From assembly GCF_007855645.1 (NCBI RefSeq), contig NZ_CP042261.1, positions 1,569,501-1,633,500 on the forward strand: a stretch of 64,000 nucleotides of DNA, written 5' to 3'. Every line of letters begins with the position of its first letter. Within the stretch, counting starts at the first letter, position 1. Made by a program: the position numbers and the translations under genes. Source of the DNA: Qingshengfaniella alkalisoli. GTDB taxonomy: Bacteria; Pseudomonadota; Alphaproteobacteria; Rhodobacterales; Rhodobacteraceae. Shown here in pieces: positions 48,858-56,505 of this stretch. Below the pieces are notes generated by a model. That model did not search any database. It was not told the origin of the DNA and was given only the letters and a program-made list of their open reading frames with translations.

Positions 48858-49742
48858 ATGTTTTCATTCTGCACCGAACCAGAAACGCTCGAGAAAGCCG
48901 CTTGGCTTGCCTGTTACCTTACGACAGGCAAGCATCTGGCGTTTTACGCCTCCTTTGGGACGGTTCTTGCCCTACTCGCAATCACTGCGCCGGTGGCTCT
49001 GTTGTTCGGATTCGGCGGCGCGATGGCGGCCAGGTCCCACATTCCGCCATTGCGCTGGTTCGGCAAAACATACTCCGCGATGGTGCGCGGTGTTCCCGAC
49101 ATCATCTTCTTCCTGTTCGTGCCAATTGCACTGGATCAGGGGCTAGAATGGCTCAGGCATCACGCGAAATGCCCCGACTGGGACGCACCCGTTCGTCAGG
49201 GCAGCGATTTCGTGGTCTGCACCCAGGCCAAGCTGCCGCTATCGACCTCACCACAATGGATACATGAGACCTACGGGTTCTTGTTGGCGGTGATCGCCTT
49301 TGCGATAGTATTTGGCGCCTTTGCCGCAAGTGTCCTTTACGGAGCGATGCGAGCGGTTCCGAGATCACAGGTGGAAACGGCCGAGGCCTATGGCATGACC
49401 CATCGCCAAAGTTTCTGGCGAATCGTCGTACCGCAGATGTGGGTTTACGCCCTGCCCGGCTTGTCCAATCTATGGCAAATCCTTGTGAAGGCTACCCCGC
49501 TTCTGTTCCTTCTGGGCGTTGAAGACATCGTTTACTGGGCGCGCGAGCTTGGCAGTGCCAAAACATCAGCCTTTACCTATCCGCATGGCGACTGGCGGCT
49601 CTACTACTTTATGGGTTTGCTCGTGTTCTACTTGCTGCTCACCGCGATTTCCGAGCGGGTCTTCGCCCGGCTGATGCGCCGCATGAGCCACGGTCAAGCC
49701 ACGTTGGGCGGTGAAGAACTGCGAAAGGCAGCCGCAGCATGA
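48858..49742 (+). CDS. Amino-acid ABC transporter permease with an extra loop (HisQ type)
   Basis: Permease of 294 residues, longer than the usual about 230 of HisQ. The EAA coupling loop is plain (VETAEAYGMTHRQSFWRIVVPQMWVYALPG). Between the second and third hydrophobic segments (about residues 92-130) there is an inserted stretch (LEWLRHHAKCPDWDAPVRQGSDFVVCTQAK) with two cysteines that could form a periplasmic disulfide. It lies 40 bases after the binding-protein gene and overlaps the next permease by 4 bases. Confidence 0.83.
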   Translation: MFSFCTEPETLEKAAWLACYLTTGKHLAFYASFGTVLALLAITAPVALLFGFGGAMAARSHIPPLRWFGKTYSAMVRGVPDIIFFLFVPIALDQGLEWLRHHAKCPDWDAPVRQGSDFVVCTQAKLPLSTSPQWIHETYGFLLAVIAFAIVFGAFAASVLYGAMRAVPRSQVETAEAYGMTHRQSFWRIVVPQMWVYALPGLSNLWQILVKATPLLFLLGVEDIVYWARELGSAKTSAFTYPHGDWRLYYFMGLLVFYLLLTAISERVFARLMRRMSHGQATLGGEELRKAAAA

Positions 49743-50578
49743 GCTGTTTCGAAACCATCCAGCACTATGCCCTGCGGTCCATCGGTATCGGCGAGCGCCT
49801 TCTTCCACGCAGCGACTTCACCCTGTGCGATCAGTTTACGCTAATTGCATCTGGCTTGCTCTGGAATGTCTATTTCGGCGCCTTGGCTTTACTTTCGGGA
49901 TTTTTTCTGGCGACCGCTGTGGCAGTCGGCAAGAGCAGTCGTAATCCGTTCCTACGCAAGCCTTGCGACTGGTTCGTGTTCCTGTTTCGAGGCTCGCCTC
50001 TCTTCATCCAGTTCTTTCTGGCCTATGAAGCTTTCGTGATGCTCCCGAAGGCCGGCATCCCCATTCATCTGGGTTTTGTAGAGATCACCGTCCAAACCGG
50101 CTGGCTTACGCGGGCCTGGGCCGGGGCGCTGATCGTGCTGTTCCTGAACACGTCGGCTTATGCCGGGCAGATATTCTATGGTGCACTTCAATCCATCCCG
50201 AAAGGTGATCTGGAAGCAGCGGAAGCATATGGCATGTCCGGCTGGACCAAGTTTCGCCGCATCACATGGCCCACCCTGTTGCGACTGGCTTGGCCCGCCT
50301 ACACGAATGAGGCGATTTTCCTGTTCCACGCGACGACGCTGGTTTTCTTCTCCGGCTTCCCGGCGTGGCGTCAGCAAGGCGATGCACTGTATTACGCGAA
50401 TTACTTCGCGGACAAGACGTTCAACCCCTTCGTCGCCTACCCCATAGTCGCGGGCTATTTCGTCTTGGTGACATTGGTCGTGATCGGCATCTTCGGTATC
50501 ATCAACCGGCACCTGAACCGCCATCTGAGTGCGGGCTCGCGACCCCGCACGCGCTATCGCCCTAACCTGCTTCGCTGA
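49739..50578 (+). CDS. Amino-acid ABC transporter permease (HisM type)
   Basis: Second permease subunit, 279 residues, with the EAA loop in EAAEAYGMSGWTKFRRITWPTLLRLAWPAYTNE and about five to six hydrophobic segments. A 40-residue polar N-terminal extension (with Cys3 and Cys30) precedes the first helix. It is coupled to the previous permease (ATGA). Together the four genes form one importer. The 91 bases after it contain two inverted repeats, ahead of the glutamine-synthetase-family gene. Confidence 0.83.
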   Translation: MSCFETIQHYALRSIGIGERLLPRSDFTLCDQFTLIASGLLWNVYFGALALLSGFFLATAVAVGKSSRNPFLRKPCDWFVFLFRGSPLFIQFFLAYEAFVMLPKAGIPIHLGFVEITVQTGWLTRAWAGALIVLFLNTSAYAGQIFYGALQSIPKGDLEAAEAYGMSGWTKFRRITWPTLLRLAWPAYTNEAIFLFHATTLVFFSGFPAWRQQGDALYYANYFADKTFNPFVAYPIVAGYFVLVTLVVIGIFGIINRHLNRHLSAGSRPRTRYRPNLLR

Positions 50579-50581
50579 GAA

Positions 50582-50623
50582 CTCACTTGTGAGACATTCC
50601 CCGCGCCGCTAGCGTTCGCGCGG
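50582..50623 (+). repeat. Two adjacent inverted repeats between the permease and ligase genes
   Basis: CTCAC-TT-GTGAG at 50582-50593, and CCGCGC with GCGCGG around an 11-base loop at 50601-50623. The second could be a weak hairpin in the transcript; neither has a following T-run, so neither looks like a normal terminator. Confidence 0.4.
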
Positions 50624-50669
50624 ATCTGAAAGCTGAACAGGCAATAGACGAACCAACAGGTAACCAATC

Positions 50670-52028
50670 ATGTATGACTGGCTAAAGAATACACCGCAGG
50701 CTGCACAAGACTATCTGAGCGGTCGGCGTCTGGATGAGGTCGAATGTATCATATCCGACCTCTCTGGTGTCGCGCGCGGCAAGGCCATGCCCGCCAACAA
50801 ATTCGCGCATCAGTCGAAGTTTCACCTGCCCGACTCGATCTTTTATCAAACCATCGCGGGCGGCTGGGCGGATGTTCCGGATAACGAAGGCTTTACCGAG
50901 CCCGACATGCACCTGATCCCGGACTTCTCCACGGCAACTGCGGCCCCTTGGACGGGTGACTGGACACTGCAGGTGATCCACGATGCGAATGACCGCGACG
51001 GCAATCCGATCCCCTTTGCTCCACGAAACGTACTGAAACGCGTGGTCGAGGAATATCGCAAGCGGGGGCTATCGCCTGTTGTCGCTCCGGAAATGGAGTT
51101 CTTCCTCGTCGCCCGCAACATCGACCCCGCAAACCCGATCGAACCGATGATGGGGCGATCCGGTCGTCCTGCCGCAGCGCGTCAGGCCTATTCGATCTCG
51201 GCCGTGGACGAATACGGTCCGGTGATCGACGATATCTACGACTTCGCCGAAGCGCAGGGCCTGGAAATCGACGGCATTACGCAAGAAGGCGGTGCCGGAC
51301 AGGTTGAAATCAATTTACGCCATGGCGATCCCATTCGGCTTGCGGATGAGGTCTTCTTCTTCAAGCGACTGATCCGGGAAGCGGCAATGCGGCATAACTG
51401 CTTCGCGACCTTCATGGCCAAACCGATAGAGAACGAGCCTGGATCTGCTATGCACATGCATCATTCGGTGGTTGATCTGGGTAGCGGAAAGAACATCTTT
51501 TCCGACGAAGCGGGCGACCCGACACCGGCCTTCTTCCACTTCATCGCAGGGTTGCAGAACCATCTGCCCGCGGCGATCGCGATCCTTGCGCCCTATGTGA
51601 ACAGCTATCGACGCTACGTGAAGGACCACGCCGCTCCGATCAATCTGGAATGGGGGTCGGACAATCGCACGACGGGCATCCGGGTACCGATTTCCAGCCC
51701 CGCAGCACGCAGGGTCGAAAACCGCCTGGCCGGGATGGACTGCAATCCCTATCTCGGAATCGCCGCTTCGCTCGCCTGTGGCCTGCTGGGTCTGGACGAT
51801 CAGAAAGATCCCACGGCGATGCTTGCAGGCGATGCATATGACGGGGAAAGCGAGCTACCGCGCGGAATGGATGCTGCACTTGCTCTGTTTGAGGAAGCCA
51901 AACCGTTCCGTGATATTCTCGGCGAACGCTTCTGTCGTGTTTATGAGACCGTGAAATCGATGGAGTACGACGAATTCCTCGAACAGATTTCACCATGGGA
52001 GCGCGAGCACCTGTTGCTCAATGTCTGA
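50670..52028 (+). CDS. Glutamine synthetase family ligase (GS-like, gamma-glutamyl transfer)
   Basis: A 452-residue glutamine-synthetase-fold ATP:carboxylate ligase. Signatures: ISDLSGVARGKAMPANKF near the N-terminus, VAPEMEFFL (metal ligand), QEGGAGQVEINL, SAMHMHHSV and the RRVENRLAGMDCNPYLGIAASLACGL block. The length is shorter than or near GlnA, and the adenylylation-loop tyrosine region of GlnA is not evident, so it belongs to the paralogous family whose known members glutamylate putrescine or other amines, not to the central GlnA. It follows an amino-acid importer, suggesting that it acts on the imported compound. Confidence 0.85.
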   Translation: MYDWLKNTPQAAQDYLSGRRLDEVECIISDLSGVARGKAMPANKFAHQSKFHLPDSIFYQTIAGGWADVPDNEGFTEPDMHLIPDFSTATAAPWTGDWTLQVIHDANDRDGNPIPFAPRNVLKRVVEEYRKRGLSPVVAPEMEFFLVARNIDPANPIEPMMGRSGRPAAARQAYSISAVDEYGPVIDDIYDFAEAQGLEIDGITQEGGAGQVEINLRHGDPIRLADEVFFFKRLIREAAMRHNCFATFMAKPIENEPGSAMHMHHSVVDLGSGKNIFSDEAGDPTPAFFHFIAGLQNHLPAAIAILAPYVNSYRRYVKDHAAPINLEWGSDNRTTGIRVPISSPAARRVENRLAGMDCNPYLGIAASLACGLLGLDDQKDPTAMLAGDAYDGESELPRGMDAALALFEEAKPFRDILGERFCRVYETVKSMEYDEFLEQISPWEREHLLLNV

Positions 52029-52084
52029 CATTGGCGAAAAGATTTGAAAGCTGCATGGAACTGTCACAGTCCACACAGTAGATC

Positions 52085-53314
52085 ATGAGGATCAGTTTTG
52101 CGGATCAAGCGATAGAAATGCCTTTCACCGACGCAGCACCTGACCTTTATAGCGCCGAGCCCATCCCCGCAGAGGCCCGCGCCGAAATCGACCGTATCCT
52201 GCAATCGGGCGATCTGTTTCGTTATAATGCAGCAGCGACATCACCGGTGGCGCTGTTGGAGCGTGATTTTGCGGAACGTCTGGGCTGCCGCTTCGCATTG
52301 GCAGTAACATCGTGCTCATCCGCGCTGTTTCTGGCAATGAAGGCGCTGGAATTGCCACTTGGTGCGCGCGTTCTAGTCCCCGCCTTCACATTCGCGGCTG
52401 TACCATCCTCCGTCATCCATGCGGGCTGCATTCCCGTTTTGGTCGAATGCGGAGCGGACCTTCGGATCGACATGGACGACTTTTCGTCCAAACTTGACGA
52501 TGCCGACGCCGTGCTGATCAGCCATATGCGTGGTCATACCTCGGACATGGATCAGATCATGGCGTTGGCAGCGACACGGGGCCTGCCCGTGATTGAAGAC
52601 GCCGCCCATTCACTCGGGACCAAATGGAACGAGAAGAACATCGGCACGATTGGGCGGATTGGTTGTTTCTCTTTCCAGTCCTATAAGCTGATGAATGGCG
52701 GCGAAGGTGGGATGCTGGTCACGGATGACGCGCAGTTGATCGCGCGTGCCGTGATCATGTCGGGCGCCTATGAACACAACTGGCGCAAGCACGATTTGAT
52801 CGCCGCCGAAGCCGAAAAGCTGCAAAACTGTTTGCCGCTGTACAATATGCGAATGAACAACCTCTCAGCCGCGGTGCTGCGCCCCCAGTTGAAGGAGCTG
52901 GACCGGAGAATCTTGGACGGTCGGCACAATCACGACTATGTCGCGGCCTTGCTGAACACATCTCCTTGGCTCTCCGTTCCCGCGCCGCTGCCGCCAGAGC
53001 TGCGAGCGCCCGACTCAATCCAGTTTGCATTGACCGGGATGTCTGACGCGCAAATGCTTACCTTCGCGGACGCAGCAAATGTGCGCGGTATTCCCGCACA
53101 GATTTTCGGTCGGTCAGAAAACAACGCCCGCGCCTTCTGGAACTGGAACTTCCTTCCCGAGAAGTACGACCTTCCCAAGACGCGGGATATGTTACTGAGC
53201 ACCTGCGACGTGCGCCTGCCGGCACGACTGACACCGCGCGAACTGGATGCAATCGCGCGGATATTACTGGACGCGGCATTGCTTGCCGGACAGGGTCGCG
53301 CCTACGGCACGTAG
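52085..53314 (+). CDS. DegT/DnrJ/EryC1/StrS family aminotransferase
   Basis: PLP-dependent fold-type I enzyme, 409 residues. The aldimine lysine is Lys201 in SYKLMNGGEGGML; the aspartate that pairs with the PLP pyridine lies in VIEDAAHSLGTKW; and VTSCSSALFLAMKAL binds the PLP phosphate. Typical substrates of this family are keto-sugar nucleotides, but here the gene follows an amino-acid importer and a GS-like ligase and there are no sugar genes nearby. The start ATG at 52085 has no strong ribosome site. The product may aminate a compound from that pathway; the family call is secure, the substrate open. Confidence 0.85.
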   Translation: MRISFADQAIEMPFTDAAPDLYSAEPIPAEARAEIDRILQSGDLFRYNAAATSPVALLERDFAERLGCRFALAVTSCSSALFLAMKALELPLGARVLVPAFTFAAVPSSVIHAGCIPVLVECGADLRIDMDDFSSKLDDADAVLISHMRGHTSDMDQIMALAATRGLPVIEDAAHSLGTKWNEKNIGTIGRIGCFSFQSYKLMNGGEGGMLVTDDAQLIARAVIMSGAYEHNWRKHDLIAAEAEKLQNCLPLYNMRMNNLSAAVLRPQLKELDRRILDGRHNHDYVAALLNTSPWLSVPAPLPPELRAPDSIQFALTGMSDAQMLTFADAANVRGIPAQIFGRSENNARAFWNWNFLPEKYDLPKTRDMLLSTCDVRLPARLTPRELDAIARILLDAALLAGQGRAYGT

Positions 53315-53321
53315 CTCCGCA

Positions 53322-53882
53322 CTATCCCTTTCCGTGGTCCATTTTCGATAGCTGTTCCTGTAGTGCCGCCAGTTGCTTCTTGATCTCTCCAAGATCGGAG
53401 TCGTTCGTCTCGTTTTCTTGCTGCTCCGGTGTAGGGGCAGTTGTAGAACCCGGCCAACCGGGCACCAAAGTTGACAAGAACGCCTGCTGCTGGCGTTGCA
53501 TCGCCTCAAAACCGCCCATCGGGTTGGTGAGTGTCGAGAAGTTCTCCATCATCTTCGACTGGCTATCGCGGAGCATCTCGAATGATGCGGCAAGAAACTG
53601 CGGCACGACGCTATTGGCTTGTGTGGTGTAGCTACGCACCAAATCGTTCAGCACACCAATTGGCAGGACATTTTCGCCGCGGCTTTCATGTTCCGCAATG
53701 ATCTGAAGCAGATACTGACGAGTCAGATCATCGCCGCTTTTCAAGTCGATAATCTGGACGTCCCGCCCATCACGGATGAAGCCCGCGATATCTTCCAATG
53801 TAACGTAATCGCTTGTTTCCGTGTTATAAAGGCGCCGACTAGCGTAGCGCTTGATCAACAGCGGCTTGTCCGACTCAACCAA
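53322..53882 (-). CDS. phaR: Polyhydroxyalkanoate synthesis repressor PhaR
   Basis: DNA-binding repressor that also binds PHB granules. The 186-residue protein has the conserved N-terminal domain (LLIKRYASRRLYNTETSDYVTLEDIAGFIRDGRDV, about 8-42) and the second PHB-accumulation domain (ENVLPIGVLNDLVRSYTTQANSVVPQFL), ending in a glutamine-rich coiled tail. The TTG at 53882 is preceded by AGGGGGG. It lies downstream of phaP on the same strand, separated by the phaP terminator. It should bind the CTGC-N3-GCAG elements in front of phaP, as shown for Paracoccus PhaR. Confidence 0.9.
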   Translation of the reverse strand: MVESDKPLLIKRYASRRLYNTETSDYVTLEDIAGFIRDGRDVQIIDLKSGDDLTRQYLLQIIAEHESRGENVLPIGVLNDLVRSYTTQANSVVPQFLAASFEMLRDSQSKMMENFSTLTNPMGGFEAMQRQQQAFLSTLVPGWPGSTTAPTPEQQENETNDSDLGEIKKQLAALQEQLSKMDHGKG

Positions 53883-53939
53883 CAGTGTGCCCCCCTACTG
53901 TGTCAGACCGAGACTAGGCGAGGTTGTTTCAAAAAGAAA

Positions 53940-53960
53940 GGGCGAGCCTAAGGCTCGCCC
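53940..53960 (-). terminator. phaP terminator
   Basis: Perfect 9-bp stem (GGGCGAGCC with GGCTCGCCC), 3-base loop, followed on the minus strand by TTTCTTTTTG. It lies 58 bases downstream of the phaP stop and ahead of phaR. Confidence 0.78.
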
Positions 53961-54018
53961 ATCTTGGCGCTTAACGAGGGAGGAGGAGGAGAAGATAAGC
54001 GCCTAGATCTGTGTTATT

Positions 54019-54477
54019 TTAGCGGCCAGCAGCAGATGTTGCCTTCTTGGCAGCAGATGTCGCTTCCGACGTCGCCTGTTTCACGGCAGCCGTCGCATCT
54101 TCACTGAAATCTTTGCCGGCAGCCATCATAAGCTCAACCGTTTCCATTTGGACCTTCTTCGCAACTTCAGCGAAAGCAGCCATGGATTCAGCTGTCAGTT
54201 CCGCCTGAAGCGACGCGAAATCGGTGATCGCTTTGGTATAGTCCCTCGGTTCTTCTTTAACCGCATAGACATCGCCCAGCTTACCGAGGGTTTCCCTGGT
54301 CCACTTGCTGGAGATTTCCGTCGATTTCTCGGCCGCGTCGATCGCGACTTTCGACAGTTTCTCGTTCAGCGTGGCCTGCGTTTTGAACGCATCTTTGAAT
54401 GCTTTGGTGTCCACCGGGAACGCACCCATCATTTCTTGAAACATTTTGGTCATGTCGTTGGTCTTGGCAGCAGGCAT
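54019..54477 (-). CDS. phaP: Phasin family protein
   Basis: A 152-residue granule-associated phasin that coats polyhydroxyalkanoate granules and controls their number. It is amphipathic, alpha-helical and coiled-coil-like (about residues 20-115: FKDAFKTQATLNEKLSKVAIDAAEKSTEI), with an alanine/lysine-rich C-terminus (AVKQATSEATSAAKKATSAAGR). The ribosome site AAGGAG is strong. Transcription should start at the TTGATT/TATCTT promoter about 57 bases upstream, which is overlapped by PhaR-type operators. Located between phaC and phaR. Confidence 0.9.
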   Translation of the reverse strand: MPAAKTNDMTKMFQEMMGAFPVDTKAFKDAFKTQATLNEKLSKVAIDAAEKSTEISSKWTRETLGKLGDVYAVKEEPRDYTKAITDFASLQAELTAESMAAFAEVAKKVQMETVELMMAAGKDFSEDATAAVKQATSEATSAAKKATSAAGR

Positions 54478-54533
54478 TCTAGTCTCCTTGAAATATGTGC
54501 GGGAACTCCCGCCGTGCTGTCATCTCTCCAATG

Positions 54534-54562
54534 AAGATAAATGCTGCACCGCAGCAAATCAA
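54534..54562 (-). promoter_or_regulatory. phaP promoter with embedded PhaR-type operator
   Basis: On the minus strand: -35 TTGATT (54557-54562), 17-base spacer, -10 TATCTT (54534-54539). The spacer consists almost entirely of a CTGC-N3-GCAG element (54544-54554), so a bound repressor would cover the promoter. Confidence 0.65.
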
Positions 54563-54581
54563 GGATTATTCTGCACTGCAG
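54544..54581. promoter_or_regulatory. Two PhaR-type operators (CTGC-N3-GCAG) upstream of phaP
   Basis: CTGC-ACC-GCAG at 54544-54554 and CTGC-ACT-GCAG at 54571-54581, centres 27 bases apart, lie between the phaC stop and the phaP start. The spacing is not an exact multiple of a helical turn but is near 2.5 turns. This TGC-rich pattern is the known PhaR binding element in Paracoccus. Confidence 0.68.
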
Positions 54582-54614
54582 CATTCCTTTCCGTAAAGCC
54601 GCTGATTTGCCAAG

Positions 54615-56399
54615 CTATTTTTTCAGCACATATGTTCCCGGCGCCGCCCCAAGCTGGCGTTCTGGCGAATCAGGCAGCGGCCTGGCCGGTACCTGCTTGC
54701 CGGAACGCGCCTTCAGCCAGTCTCCCCAACGCGGCCACCAGGAACCTTGGTGGAACTCCGCCTCGATCTGCCATGTCTCTGGCGGCAATTTGACGTTATC
54801 GTTGATATAATGACCATATTTTTTCTTTGTGGGCGGATTGACGATCCCGGCGATATGCCCCGACTGTGACAGAATGAAAGTCTTGCTGCGGCTGCCGAAT
54901 TTCTGGATGCCGTTGTAACTGGCTTTCCAGGCGGCAATATGGTCTGTCTCGCAGGCTATAGCACAAACAGGCACCTTCACCTGCTTGCTGGTGACCGTTT
55001 CCCCGCAAATAGTGAACCCCGATGTCGCAAGCAGATCCTGTTGACACAGCCCCCTGAGATACTCGACCGCCATCTTGGCCGGCAGGTTCGTGCCGTCGCC
55101 ATTCCAGTAGAGCAGATCGAAGGCGGGAGGCGCCTGCCCCATCATGTAGCTCTTGATCGCAGGCCCATAAACCAGATCGCGCGACCGGAGAAACGAAAAC
55201 GTCCGAGACATGAAGAAGGAATCGAGAATTCCCTTGGCCAGCGACTCTTTCTCGATTCCATTCACGAAACCATCGTCCAGAAACGCGGTGAATTCCCCCT
55301 GGTCAGAGAAATCAGTCAGTGTGGTAAAGAAGGTCGCCGCTCGGATGGACTTGTCCTTGCGCTTTTCCATCAACGCCAGGGCCAGACTTAGTGTCGTGCC
55401 GGCGATGCAATACCCGACCGCGTTGATCTGATCCTCGCCCGTGATCTGCTTCACCTGGTCAATCGCGGTCAAATAGCCTTCTTCGACATACTGATCCATT
55501 CCGACATCGCGATAACTCGGGTCGGGATTGACCCAGCTGACGACGAACAGGGTGTAACCTTGATCGACAATCCAGCGGATCAGGCTGTTCTTTTCCTGCA
55601 GATCCAGAATATAGAACTTGTTGATCCAAGGCGGAAAGATCACCAACGGGGTTTTATGTACCGTTTCCGTCCGCGGCGCGTACTGGATCAACTCGAACAG
55701 GCGGTTACGAAACACGACCTGCCCTTCGCTCGTCGCCAGATTCTCGCCGACCCTGAACGCGTTGGGATCGGCAAGCGTCACCAGAATTTCCCCCTGGTTG
55801 GCCTCGATGTCACGGACAAGGTTTTCCAACCCGTCGACAAGTGACTGCCCGTCCGTCTCGACCGCCTTTTCCAGCGCGTCAGGATTGGTGGCAAGGAAAT
55901 TGGTAGGCGACATCATGTCGATCATCTGGCGCGTGAAGTACCGCACCCGCCGTTGATCCGCCTCGTCCAATCCGTCGAGAGATTGCAACGCCTGTTCGAT
56001 CGCGCCCGAAGTCAGCAGGTAATTCTGCTTTATGAAGTTGAAATACGGATGCGACTTCCAAAGCGGGTTAGAGAACCGGGGATCATCCGGCGTGTCATCC
56101 GACGGCGCGGCGATCTGACCAGAACCAAGCGCCTGCTGCGCCTCTACATAATACGCAAGCATCTTGCCCCAGTACCCGACCTGTTGCTCGATCACCTGGG
56201 CCGGATTGCGCATCCATTCGGACCAATATGCCGTCGCCGCCTTCCAGAAAACGTCCTGCCCTGGCCCCTGCAGACTGGGTTCAATGCTGCGCCTCTGTGC
56301 AATCGCGTTCACCAACCGCTGCGAAAGTGCCTCAATTTTCGCGATATTGGCGTTCAGCTTGTCCAGCTTCGCGCCTTCCGTAGCTTCCTCAGTTGTCAT
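54615..56399 (-). CDS. phaC: Class I polyhydroxyalkanoate synthase
   Basis: Polymerises (R)-3-hydroxyacyl-CoA to polyhydroxyalkanoate. The 594-residue enzyme has the catalytic triad: nucleophile Cys331 in a lipase-like box GYCIAG, Asp484 in CETDHIAAWK and His513 in SGHIAGIVNPP. The length and the N-terminal region fit class I. The ATG at 56399 is used; the frame extends upstream to 56459 without homology. It is divergent from phaZ (106 bases between starts) and followed by phaP and phaR. phaA and phaB are not in the window, so precursor synthesis is encoded elsewhere. Confidence 0.95.
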   Translation of the reverse strand: MTTEEATEGAKLDKLNANIAKIEALSQRLVNAIAQRRSIEPSLQGPGQDVFWKAATAYWSEWMRNPAQVIEQQVGYWGKMLAYYVEAQQALGSGQIAAPSDDTPDDPRFSNPLWKSHPYFNFIKQNYLLTSGAIEQALQSLDGLDEADQRRVRYFTRQMIDMMSPTNFLATNPDALEKAVETDGQSLVDGLENLVRDIEANQGEILVTLADPNAFRVGENLATSEGQVVFRNRLFELIQYAPRTETVHKTPLVIFPPWINKFYILDLQEKNSLIRWIVDQGYTLFVVSWVNPDPSYRDVGMDQYVEEGYLTAIDQVKQITGEDQINAVGYCIAGTTLSLALALMEKRKDKSIRAATFFTTLTDFSDQGEFTAFLDDGFVNGIEKESLAKGILDSFFMSRTFSFLRSRDLVYGPAIKSYMMGQAPPAFDLLYWNGDGTNLPAKMAVEYLRGLCQQDLLATSGFTICGETVTSKQVKVPVCAIACETDHIAAWKASYNGIQKFGSRSKTFILSQSGHIAGIVNPPTKKKYGHYINDNVKLPPETWQIEAEFHQGSWWPRWGDWLKARSGKQVPARPLPDSPERQLGAAPGTYVLKK

Positions 56400-56505
56400 G
56401 GCGCCCGTTCCCTCATAGGTTTCCTCCAGCCTATCCTCGCCTGACACAAGGGCAAGCAACGATTCTGTTCCGGTTCAGGCTCCGCGATAAAATGCAGGAG
56501 ATGTC

